A stretch of 64,000 nt of DNA from an uncultured Verrucomicrobia subdivision 3 bacterium (lineage in GTDB: Bacteria > Verrucomicrobiota > Verrucomicrobiia > Limisphaerales > UBA11358): assembly GCA_903917705.1 (NCBI GenBank), contig CAIXBQ010000015.1:1-64000 (forward strand), written 5' to 3'. Of this stretch, positions 47,049-54,155 are shown in pieces. The notes under the pieces are model-generated. The model was not told the origin of the DNA, did not search any database, and was given only the letters and a program-made list of their open reading frames with translations. The translations under genes and the position numbers were made by a program. Position 1 is the stretch's first letter. The number at the start of each line of letters is the position of its first letter.

Positions 47049-47390
47049 TTAAGCGGTGACGTTCAAATTTGCCGCTTTCTCCAGCCAGGCTTTGAGTGGG
47101 CGTGGGCCGTAAAAGCCCTCGACCTGATCTACCGGCTCACCGTCGCGAAACATCATCATTGTCGGGACGCTGTTGATTTCATATTCGCCACCCAGCGCGG
47201 CGGCATCATCAATGTTCAACTTGGCAAATTTCACCTTGCCGGTGAAATCAGCGGCGAATTGTTCGAGCAGCGGCGCAAGCATCTTGCATGGCCCACACCA
47301 CGGCGCGTAAAAATCCACCAGCACCGGTTCGGTGGCGCGCAGGACTTCGGTTTCAAAATTGGTTTCCGTCAGTTCGATGATGTTTTTCAT
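47049..47390 (-). CDS. trxA: thioredoxin
   Basis: A 113-residue thioredoxin with the active site WCGPC (C32, C35), the cis-Pro region SVPTMMMF and the expected fold length. ATG 47390 was chosen; an in-frame ATG four codons upstream (47402) is equally possible, while the longer frame to 47606 runs through the divergent operator and is rejected. It is first in a two-gene operon with the DUF6132 gene and divergent from arsR, whose palindromic operator is 150 bases upstream, so the regulator may also control this thioredoxin. In arsenic and similar systems thioredoxin supplies electrons to reductases. Confidence 0.93.
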   Translation of the reverse strand: MKNIIELTETNFETEVLRATEPVLVDFYAPWCGPCKMLAPLLEQFAADFTGKVKFAKLNIDDAAALGGEYEINSVPTMMMFRDGEPVDQVEGFYGPRPLKAWLEKAANLNVTA

Positions 47391-47539
47391 GGCAAAATCC
47401 ATCGTTGCTAACTTTACTGAACCGCGAGTGGCGGAAAAGTTACAAACCAATTGCAGACATCTCCGGGCTTCGATCCAATACATCGGGTAAAGGGATGTTT
47501 GAAGCGCATGGTCGGCAAGAAGCAAATAATGCGTTTGAC

Positions 47540-47565
47540 AGTATTTAGCATATATGCTAAATACT
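47540..47565. promoter_or_regulatory. ArsR operator, perfect 26-bp palindrome
   Basis: AGTATTTAGCATA at 47540-47552 and its exact reverse complement at 47553-47565 form a perfect palindrome between thioredoxin and arsR. TTGACA (47535-47540), a consensus -35 box, touches its left end, so a bound dimer would block the promoter. It lies 12 bases before the chosen arsR start. The ATNNNN-type inner spacing fits ArsR/SmtB operators. Confidence 0.85.
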
Positions 47566-47577
47566 AGAGAAGCCGAT

Positions 47578-47919
47578 ATGACTGCCACCACCCAAGCTAA
47601 ATACAAAAATCAAGCCCGCATCATCAAGGCGCTTGCCCATCCGACGCGCCTGTTCATTGTGGATGAGTTGTCGCGCGGCGAACGCTGCGTGTGCGAACTC
47701 ACGGACATGATCGGCGTGGAGATGCCGACGGTATCGCGTCATTTGGGAGTGCTTAAAGGTGCGGGCATTCTGGAGACTGAAAAGCGCGGCTTGCAGGTAT
47801 TTTACCGGCTGCGTGTCCCCTGTGTGCTGAATTTTTTCAAATGCGTTGAAGCAGTGCAACGCGACGATGGCAAGCCTGCCAGACGAACCGCTGCACCCAA
47901 AATGGGCTGCGCCTTATGA
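47578..47919 (+). CDS. arsR: ArsR/SmtB-family metalloregulator
   Basis: A 113-residue winged-helix repressor. ALAHPTRLFIVDEL opens the fold, the recognition helix is MPTVSRHLGVLKGAG, and ETEKRGLQVFYRL forms the wing. The C37-V-C39 pair in the helix before the recognition helix matches the CVC core of the arsenite/antimonite site of classical ArsR, and a further Cys lies near the C terminus (MGCAL). The start 47578 is preferred over ATG 47554 because the latter lies within the operator palindrome. It overlaps the permease gene by four bases and heads a nine-gene run. As(III)/Sb(III) or another soft metal is the likely inducer. Confidence 0.88.
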   Translation: MTATTQAKYKNQARIIKALAHPTRLFIVDELSRGERCVCELTDMIGVEMPTVSRHLGVLKGAGILETEKRGLQVFYRLRVPCVLNFFKCVEAVQRDDGKPARRTAAPKMGCAL

Positions 47920-48995
47920 ATGGTGTCAAAGACATGGCGGCTCCCGTTGGCGTCTCAAAATCCGCCGATCCGCGCAAGGCTGGTTGGCAAAATTATTCAC
48001 TGCGGGGCATCGTCGTATTGGCCGTCTGGTGGTTGGTTTATCAAAGTCTAGCTCCGCTGGCTGGCTGGTTCACCTATTCCCTGTGCGGGCTGGCGAAGGG
48101 TTCGCACCTGGGTGCCACGGTGGAGTTCTTTGTCTATGAATCCCCCAAGGTGCTGATGTTGCTCATGCTGGTCGTGTTCGCTGTCGGCATCGTGCGGTCG
48201 TTTTTTACGCCGGAACGGACGCGGCGGATGCTCTCCGGTCGGCGCGAGTCCACCGGCAATGTGCTGGCCGCGCTGTTGGGCATCGTGACGCCGTTCTGTT
48301 CATGCTCGGCGGTGCCGCTGTTTATCGGCTTCGTTACGACTGGCGTGCCGTTGGGCGTGACGTTTTCGTTTCTTGTCTCTGCGCCGATGGTGAACGAAGT
48401 GGCGCTAGTGCTGCTGTTCGGTTTATTTGGTTGGAAGGTAGCGGGCTTGTATTTATGCACCGGGCTGCTCATCGCGATTATTTCCGGCTGGGTGATCGGG
48501 CGACTTCACATGGAGAAGCACGTCGAGGATTGGGTTTATGAAACCAAGACCGGCACCAGTGCCGACGATGAATTATTAAACTGGCCGGCGCGTATTCGGC
48601 TCGGCCTGGACGCGGTAAAGGACATCGTCGGGCGCGTATGGCTATACGTTCTGATCGGCATCGCGGTGGGCGCGGGCATTCATGGCTATGTGCCGGAAAA
48701 CTTCATGGCGTCCATCATGGGAAAAGGCGCGTGGTGGTCAGTGCCGTTGGCGGTGCTCATCGGCGTGCCGATGTATTCCAATGCGGCGGGGATCATCCCC
48801 ATTGTGCAGGCGTTGCTCGGCAAGGGCGCGGCACTCGGCACAGTGCTGGCGTTTATGATGTCGGTCATCGCGCTGTCGCTGCCCGAAGCCATCATTCTGC
48901 GCAAGGTTCTCAAGCCCCGGCTCATCGCCACTTTTTTTGGCGTCGTGGCGTTGGGCATCCTGTTGGTCGGCTATCTTTTTAATCTGCTGATGTAA
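47916..48995 (+). CDS. permease of the DUF318/ArsP/SO_0444 family
   Basis: A 359-residue inner-membrane permease with about eight to ten membrane segments. The family's conserved block TPFCSCSAVPLF (C128, C130) lies at the start of a membrane segment, and a second conserved block near VPMYSNAAGIIPI mirrors it in the second half. Related proteins export organoarsenicals (ArsP) or copper/zinc (SO_0444 type). It overlaps arsR by four bases and is therefore under ArsR control. Which substrate applies is not readable from sequence; thioredoxin-fold and CopZ-like partners downstream favour a thiophilic metal or metalloid. Confidence 0.88.
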   Translation: MNGVKDMAAPVGVSKSADPRKAGWQNYSLRGIVVLAVWWLVYQSLAPLAGWFTYSLCGLAKGSHLGATVEFFVYESPKVLMLLMLVVFAVGIVRSFFTPERTRRMLSGRRESTGNVLAALLGIVTPFCSCSAVPLFIGFVTTGVPLGVTFSFLVSAPMVNEVALVLLFGLFGWKVAGLYLCTGLLIAIISGWVIGRLHMEKHVEDWVYETKTGTSADDELLNWPARIRLGLDAVKDIVGRVWLYVLIGIAVGAGIHGYVPENFMASIMGKGAWWSVPLAVLIGVPMYSNAAGIIPIVQALLGKGAALGTVLAFMMSVIALSLPEAIILRKVLKPRLIATFFGVVALGILLVGYLFNLLM

Positions 48996-49024
48996 TGACT
49001 TAAAGCAGCAATCTGTCACCAATT

Positions 49025-50179
49025 ATGAAACGCATTTCCCTTCGCAAACTTCTACCGTGGCTGGTGGTCGCCGCCATCGTCGTTTTTGCCGTCTATCGTC
49101 TCAAATTCAGTCCGACACCGGTAATGACTTACATAATCGCAACGGGCGAAGTGCGCGGCGATGTCATGGGCACAGGCACGCTGGAAGCCCGCGTCAAAAC
49201 CACCATCAGCCCCCGCATTCAGGAGCGGCTGGCGGAAGTGCTCGTGGATCAGGGCGACGCCGTGAAGTCCGGCCAACTCCTCGCCCGCCTCGATGACGCG
49301 GAAACCAAACAGCAAGTCGCCATCGCGGAAGCCACGCTTACTGCCGCTCGCGCCACGGTGGAGCGCGTGCGTTCCGACGAAGCCCGCGCGCAGGCAGTGC
49401 TCAAGCAGGCTCAACAAGATCACCAACGTTCGATTGAGTTGCTCGCCGGGAAAATCACTTCGCAGGCCGACTTCGACAAATCCGCCGAAGCGTTGCACGT
49501 CGCCGAAGCTGACCTCAAGAGCGCGCAGGCCGCCATCGTGGAAGCCGAGAGCCAGGTGTTCACCGACGAAAAAACTTTGCTTTATCAAAAGGAACATCTC
49601 GCGTTCACCGAAATGCGCAGTCCCTATGACGGATTGGTCACGCGCCGCGACCGCGACCCCGGCGGGATTGTCGTGCCGGGATCATCCATCCTGCAACTCG
49701 TCGCCACGAATGAAATCTGGGTTTCCGCTTGGGTGGACGAAACCGCGATGACAGGTTTGCAAGCAGGCCAGCCAGCGCGCGTCGTCTTCCGCTCCGAACC
49801 CGCGAAGAATTATGCCGGTGAAGTCGCCCGACTCGGTCGCGAAGCCGACCGCGAGACACGCGAATTCTTGGTGGACGTGCGCGTGAAGGAATTGCCGGAG
49901 AACTGGACGATAGGCCAGCGCGCCGAGGTGTTCATCGAAGCCGGAAAAAAATCCGGTGTGCTGCTAATGCCTCCACAATTTATTCGCTGGCGTGAAGGTA
50001 AAGCTGGCGTGTTCGTCAACGAACACGGTCACGCCCGCTGGCTCGGTGTGACGCTGGGTTTGCGCGGATTGCAGAACGTCGAAGTGACACAGGGGCTTTC
50101 CGCCGGCGAACAAATCGTCCGGCCTGTCGAAGGCCAGAAACAACCGCTTACTGACGGTCAACGCATCAAAGTGAAATGA
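49025..50179 (+). CDS. HlyD/MacA-type periplasmic adaptor
   Basis: A 384-residue adaptor with one N-terminal membrane anchor (about residues 10-25), a lipoyl half (VLVDQGDAVKSGQLLARLDD), a long coiled-coil hairpin (to about 185), the second lipoyl half (TEMRSPYDGLVTRRDRDPGG) and beta-barrel domains. It belongs with the two following genes, which supply the permease and ATPase of a MacB-like exporter, and overlaps the permease gene by four bases. Twenty-nine bases separate it from the ArsP-like permease gene. Confidence 0.9.
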   Translation: MKRISLRKLLPWLVVAAIVVFAVYRLKFSPTPVMTYIIATGEVRGDVMGTGTLEARVKTTISPRIQERLAEVLVDQGDAVKSGQLLARLDDAETKQQVAIAEATLTAARATVERVRSDEARAQAVLKQAQQDHQRSIELLAGKITSQADFDKSAEALHVAEADLKSAQAAIVEAESQVFTDEKTLLYQKEHLAFTEMRSPYDGLVTRRDRDPGGIVVPGSSILQLVATNEIWVSAWVDETAMTGLQAGQPARVVFRSEPAKNYAGEVARLGREADRETREFLVDVRVKELPENWTIGQRAEVFIEAGKKSGVLLMPPQFIRWREGKAGVFVNEHGHARWLGVTLGLRGLQNVEVTQGLSAGEQIVRPVEGQKQPLTDGQRIKVK

Positions 50180-51387
50180 ACCTCGCCGTCCGTGACATCC
50201 GCCACAACCTTGGCCGGTTTGCGCTGACCACCGTCGGCATCGGCCTGTTGCTGATGATCGTCATGGGCATGGGCGGAATCTATCGCGGCCTGATTTATGA
50301 AGCGACGCTGCTCGTGGATCTAGTCGGCGCGGACTTGTGGGTGGTGCAGGGCAGCACGCGCGGGCCGTTCGCCGAGGTCTCGCGCATTCCTGCCAACCTT
50401 GAAGACCGCGTCCGCGCCGTGCCGGGTGTGGCGGACGCGCGACATTTTGTCTCGCACACCATTCAACGTGAGCATCGCGGCCTGCCGTTGCGCATGGTGG
50501 TGCAAGGACTCTCATGGCCCGAAGACAAAGGCGATTGGTTGACGCTGATGGCGGGTCGCGCGTTGCGTCAGGCTCACTACGAAATGATTGCCGATCAGTC
50601 CTTGGGCTTGCCGCTCGGCGAGAAACTCAAGCTGGGCAAGGACGTTTACGAAGTCGTCGGTCTGACCAAGGGCATGGTGGGGACAGGCGGCGACGGCTTG
50701 TGCTTTTTCACGGTGAGCGATGCGGAGGCCATTCAGTTCGACGTGCCGGGTGAAGCCACGCGCCTCGAACGCGCTGCGCGCCTTGCCCGCCTGGAAAACC
50801 TAGACCTTGGCCGCGTGACGCCGCTGCTGTCAGAACGAGTGGTTGGCCCGGCCAGCGAGTTGCCCGCGCTCGCGCCACCGCAAGTCAGCGCGGTGCTGGT
50901 GACATTGCGGAACGGTGCGGATGCGGCGCGGGTGACGGCGACGCTGGCGACATGGCCGGATGTGACGGTCTATTCCACACAACAGCAGAAAGACCTCCTG
51001 CTCTCCGGCATGGTGGACAAGTCAAAGCGGCAACTTGGTTTGTTTCGCGCCCTGCTCATCATCATTTCCACGATCATCATGGCGCTGATTCTCTACACGC
51101 TCACGCTCGACAAGATCCACGACATCGCCCTGCTGAAACTCATCGGAGCGCGGAATGGCGTCATCATCGGCTTGATTCTCCAACAGGCGCTGCTCATGGG
51201 CGTGCTGGGCTACGGACTGGCATGGTGGCTGGGGCAATTCGCCTTTCCACGTTTCCCGCGACTTGTGATGATTGAGACGCAGGACTTGCTGATGCTGGGT
51301 GGCATCGTGCTGACAATTTCCGTGCTGGCCAGCCTGCTTGGCATCTGGAAGGCGATGAGTGTCGAGCCAAACAAGGTGTTGTCGTGA
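50176..51387 (+). CDS. FtsX-like ABC transporter permease (MacB/DevC type)
   Basis: A 403-residue permease with the four-helix FtsX layout: one membrane segment near the N terminus (about residues 13-35), a periplasmic domain (40-275) and three C-terminal segments (about 285-395) including IIISTIIMALILYTLTLDKI and LKLIGARNGVIIGLILQQAL, the coupling motif. With the ATPase encoded directly downstream and the adaptor upstream it forms a tripartite exporter of the MacAB or DevBCA kind. It overlaps both neighbours by a few bases. Confidence 0.9.
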   Translation: MNLAVRDIRHNLGRFALTTVGIGLLLMIVMGMGGIYRGLIYEATLLVDLVGADLWVVQGSTRGPFAEVSRIPANLEDRVRAVPGVADARHFVSHTIQREHRGLPLRMVVQGLSWPEDKGDWLTLMAGRALRQAHYEMIADQSLGLPLGEKLKLGKDVYEVVGLTKGMVGTGGDGLCFFTVSDAEAIQFDVPGEATRLERAARLARLENLDLGRVTPLLSERVVGPASELPALAPPQVSAVLVTLRNGADAARVTATLATWPDVTVYSTQQQKDLLLSGMVDKSKRQLGLFRALLIIISTIIMALILYTLTLDKIHDIALLKLIGARNGVIIGLILQQALLMGVLGYGLAWWLGQFAFPRFPRLVMIETQDLLMLGGIVLTISVLASLLGIWKAMSVEPNKVLS

Positions 51388-52130
51388 TGAAGACGAACGA
51401 TTCCAACCACCCGCCCGCCATCGTGGCTGAGAACCTCACCAAGGTTTATGGCAGCGGCAATACCGAAGTCGTGGCCATGAAGGATGTGTCGCTTCGCGTC
51501 GAGCGGGGCGAAGTCATCGCGCTGCTTGGCCCGAGCGGTGCGGGCAAGTCCACGCTGCTCACGGCCATCGGCCTGATCAATCCGCCCACGTCGGGCCGCA
51601 TTCACATTGGTGGCGAGTTGGTCATGGACGCCGATCGAGCCAAGGTGGACCTGCGCGAATTCCGCCGCCGCCATCTCGGCTATGTCTTCCAAAAGGCGAA
51701 CCTGATTCCGTTTCTGAGTGCCGTCGAGAACGTGCAAGTGGCGCTGGAGATTAACGACACCCCGGCGAGCGCCGCGCACAAACGCGCGATGGAACTGCTT
51801 GATTACCTTGGCGTGGCCGACCGGTCGCAAAATCTTCCCGACGCCCTTTCCGGCGGTCAGCAACAACGCGTCGCCGTGGCCCGTGCCCTCGCCAATGAGC
51901 CGAGCTTGATTCTGGCCGACGAACCCACCGCCGCACTCGACAGCCATCGCGGACGACAGGTAATGGAATTGTTCCGCAAAGTGGCGCATGAACGCGGGGC
52001 TGCCGTCCTCGTGGTCACACACGACCACCGCTCGCTCGATGTGTTCGACAAGACTTATGAGATGGAAGACGGCCGGTTGACATCATCGCCAGCGAACATT
52101 TCGAACCCAAACAACGAAAGAAACGACTAA
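51387..52130 (+). CDS. ABC transporter ATP-binding protein (LolD/MacB type)
   Basis: A 247-residue ATPase with Walker A GPSGAGKST (about residues 48-56), Q-loop YVFQKANLIPFLS, signature LSGGQQQR, Walker B LILADEPTAALD and the switch HDHR. It pairs with the FtsX-like permease just upstream. A GTG at 51384 would add one codon; ATG 51387, overlapping the previous stop by one base, is preferred. No membrane domain is fused, so this is the split-subunit arrangement. Confidence 0.93.
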   Translation: MKTNDSNHPPAIVAENLTKVYGSGNTEVVAMKDVSLRVERGEVIALLGPSGAGKSTLLTAIGLINPPTSGRIHIGGELVMDADRAKVDLREFRRRHLGYVFQKANLIPFLSAVENVQVALEINDTPASAAHKRAMELLDYLGVADRSQNLPDALSGGQQQRVAVARALANEPSLILADEPTAALDSHRGRQVMELFRKVAHERGAAVLVVTHDHRSLDVFDKTYEMEDGRLTSSPANISNPNNERND

Positions 52131-52134
52131 CAGT

Positions 52135-52365
52135 ATGAAACTCCAAATCCTCGGCACCGGCTGCGCCAAATGCAACGCCCTGACGATGGCCACCGAAAAA
52201 GCCGCGCAAACACTCGGCCTGCCATACGAACTCGAAAAAGTCACCGACCTGAAACAAATCATGGCGTTCGGCGTAATGACTACGCCCGCGCTGGTCGTGG
52301 ACGGCAAAGTGAAGGTCAGCGGCAAGGTGCCGTCGGTGGATGAACTCAAAAAATTGCTCGCGTGA
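52135..52365 (+). CDS. small thioredoxin-fold redox protein (TM0996/MTH895 type)
   Basis: A 76-residue glutaredoxin-like protein, MKLQILGTGCAKCNALTMAT at the N terminus with the CAKC active site (C10, C13), followed by GVMTTPALVVDGKV with the cis-Pro. Proteins of this compact type are often encoded next to DUF318-type permeases and CcdA, as here. It starts four bases after the ABC ATPase stop. It probably passes thiols or a metal between partners in this cluster. Confidence 0.9.
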   Translation: MKLQILGTGCAKCNALTMATEKAAQTLGLPYELEKVTDLKQIMAFGVMTTPALVVDGKVKVSGKVPSVDELKKLLA

Positions 52366-52401
52366 ACCGTGATGCGTGACCCTGTGATAACAAAACCGAT
52401 T

Positions 52402-52872
52402 ATGAAAACACCTCTGAAACTCGTCATTGTGGCCGCGCTCACCATGACGGTGGTCGCCGCCGTAACCCTAAAACAGAACAAGGACAAAGCCTCCGTCGAA
52501 ACCAACGCCGTGGCCGTGGCCGCAGACACCAACGCGCCAGTGGAAACCGCCACCGCCCCGACCACGCCGGTCGCCAACGCCAAGCTGCCCAAGCTCCTCG
52601 ACTTGGGCGCGGGCAAATGTATTCCCTGCCGGATGATGGCCCCGATTCTGGAAGAAATGAAAAAGGAATACACTGGCAAGTTCGAGGTTGAATTCATTGA
52701 CGTGTGGAAAAATCCCGACGCCGGCAAGCAATATGGCATCGAAGTCATTCCCACCCAGATTTTTTACGACGCCGACGGCAAGGAACTGTTCCGGCACGTC
52801 GGGTTCTTTGCGAAGGAAGACATCCTAACCAGGTGGAAGGAACTCGGCGTGGATTTGCAAGCAGCAAAATAG
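52402..52872 (+). CDS. exported thioredoxin-domain protein
   Basis: A 156-residue protein with an N-terminal signal or membrane anchor (about residues 5-23), an Ala/Thr/Pro-rich linker to about 60, then a thioredoxin fold with the active site GKCIPCRMMAPILEEM (CIPC) and the cis-Pro block VIPTQIFYD. ATG 52402 was chosen because it opens the signal segment. With CcdA encoded three genes on, it is a plausible extracytoplasmic acceptor of reducing power. Confidence 0.88.
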   Translation: MKTPLKLVIVAALTMTVVAAVTLKQNKDKASVETNAVAVAADTNAPVETATAPTTPVANAKLPKLLDLGAGKCIPCRMMAPILEEMKKEYTGKFEVEFIDVWKNPDAGKQYGIEVIPTQIFYDADGKELFRHVGFFAKEDILTRWKELGVDLQAAK

Positions 52873-52890
52873 TCCGCAACCGAACGCGGT

Positions 52891-53394
52891 ATGCATAAAT
52901 CATTCTCCATTTCACCCGTCGTCAACCGCGAGGCAGCTTGCCCGCGTTGTGGCCAGAAAAGCCGGAGCGTTTCCCCGGCAACCATTGGGTCGCTCGTCAC
53001 CCCGGCGGCCCGGGCGCGGTTGCGGTCACTGGCCGGCTTTCAATTCTGTGCAACACCGAAATGCGACGTGACTTATTTCCATCCGGCCAACGGCGAAACC
53101 GTCATGGCCGCCGAAGTGAGTGTGCCGATTTTCCAAAAGGGCACGGGGCAGGAACGCTTGGTCTGTTATTGTTTCGGGTATACCGTGGAGGAAATTCAGC
53201 GCGAATTCAGAACCACCGGTATTTCCCAGATCGCGACGGACATCAAAACCAAATGCACCCAAGGACTGGACGATTGCGCACACACCAACCCGCAAGGTTC
53301 CTGCTGTCTTGGCAATATTCAACGGGTAATTCGTGAAGCCGCCGGGGACAATCAATCACCGCCATCGGACGCGGGAAGCTGCTGTTGCCAATAA
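52891..53394 (+). CDS. CopZ-like protein with zinc-binding and BFD-like Fe-S regions
   Basis: A 167-residue protein very rich in cysteine. The N-terminal part, CPRCGQKSRSVSPATIGSLV and then FCATPKCDVTYF, is the zinc-binding domain first seen in Archaeoglobus CopZ. The second part, CYCFGYTVEEIQREF, then TKCTQGLDDC and SCCLGNIQ, is a BFD-like [2Fe-2S] domain with C-x-C and C-xn-C ligands. The tail ends GSCCCQ. The classical HMA copper domain of CopZ is absent. It probably binds or reduces a thiophilic metal ion in the cytoplasm before export by the permease or ABC system of the same operon. Confidence 0.85.
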   Translation: MHKSFSISPVVNREAACPRCGQKSRSVSPATIGSLVTPAARARLRSLAGFQFCATPKCDVTYFHPANGETVMAAEVSVPIFQKGTGQERLVCYCFGYTVEEIQREFRTTGISQIATDIKTKCTQGLDDCAHTNPQGSCCLGNIQRVIREAAGDNQSPPSDAGSCCCQ

Positions 53395-53415
53395 GAAACC
53401 ACGGACTAAATCGCC

Positions 53416-54114
53416 ATGGAAAAACTGTTCACCGGTTTGAGTCACGCCGTCGAGGGTGCGCCCGCGCTCGCGCTGGCGGCGGCGGTGGCGTGGGGAGTTT
53501 TGAGCATCCTTTTAAGCCCGTGCCATCTGGCGAGCATCCCGCTGATTGTGGGTTTCATTAGCGAGCAGGGAAAAGTGACGGTGAAGCGCGCATTCTGGAC
53601 TTCGGTGCTGTTCGCCGTGGGCATTCTCATCACCATCGCGGCCATCGGCGCGATCACGGCGGCTGCTGGGCGGATGCTAGGGGACGTGGGCCAATACGGA
53701 AATTATTTTGTTGCGGTAATTTTCTTCGTGGTGGGGCTGCATCTGCTGGGAGTGATACCGATGCCGTGGTCGGGGCCGGGCCAGGTGGGCATGAAGCGTA
53801 AGGGTTTGCTCGCTGCTTTCATTCTCGGCTTGTTGTTCGGCATCGCGCTTGGCCCCTGCACGTTCGCCTACATGGCCCCGATGCTCGGAGTCACGTTTAA
53901 GCTGGCGAAGACCGCGCCGCTTTACGGGGTCTCACTCTTGCTGGCCTATGGCGTGGGCCATTGCGCAGTGATTGTGGCGGCAGGGACTTCCACGGAAATG
54001 GTGCAACGCTTCCTGAACTGGAACGAACACTCCAAGGGTGTGGCCGTGGTGAAAATCATCTGCGGCGTGCTGGTGCTGTTGGGCGGTGTGTGGCTAATTT
54101 ATACCGCGCCGTGA
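53416..54114 (+). CDS. ccdA: CcdA/DsbD-type thiol-reductant transporter
   Basis: A 232-residue inner-membrane protein with six membrane segments and the two redox Cys of the family, C36 in LSPCHLASIPL and C148 in GPCTFAYMAP. It moves electrons from cytoplasmic thioredoxin to extracytoplasmic thioredoxin-fold proteins, and candidates for both are encoded in this cluster. It lies 21 bases after the CopZ-like gene and closes the run; the convergent P-type ATPase gene follows. Confidence 0.92.
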   Translation: MEKLFTGLSHAVEGAPALALAAAVAWGVLSILLSPCHLASIPLIVGFISEQGKVTVKRAFWTSVLFAVGILITIAAIGAITAAAGRMLGDVGQYGNYFVAVIFFVVGLHLLGVIPMPWSGPGQVGMKRKGLLAAFILGLLFGIALGPCTFAYMAPMLGVTFKLAKTAPLYGVSLLLAYGVGHCAVIVAAGTSTEMVQRFLNWNEHSKGVAVVKIICGVLVLLGGVWLIYTAP

Positions 54115-54155
54115 GTCCGGCCACAAGACCGGCGAAGGCGAGAGACGCCGCCGTT

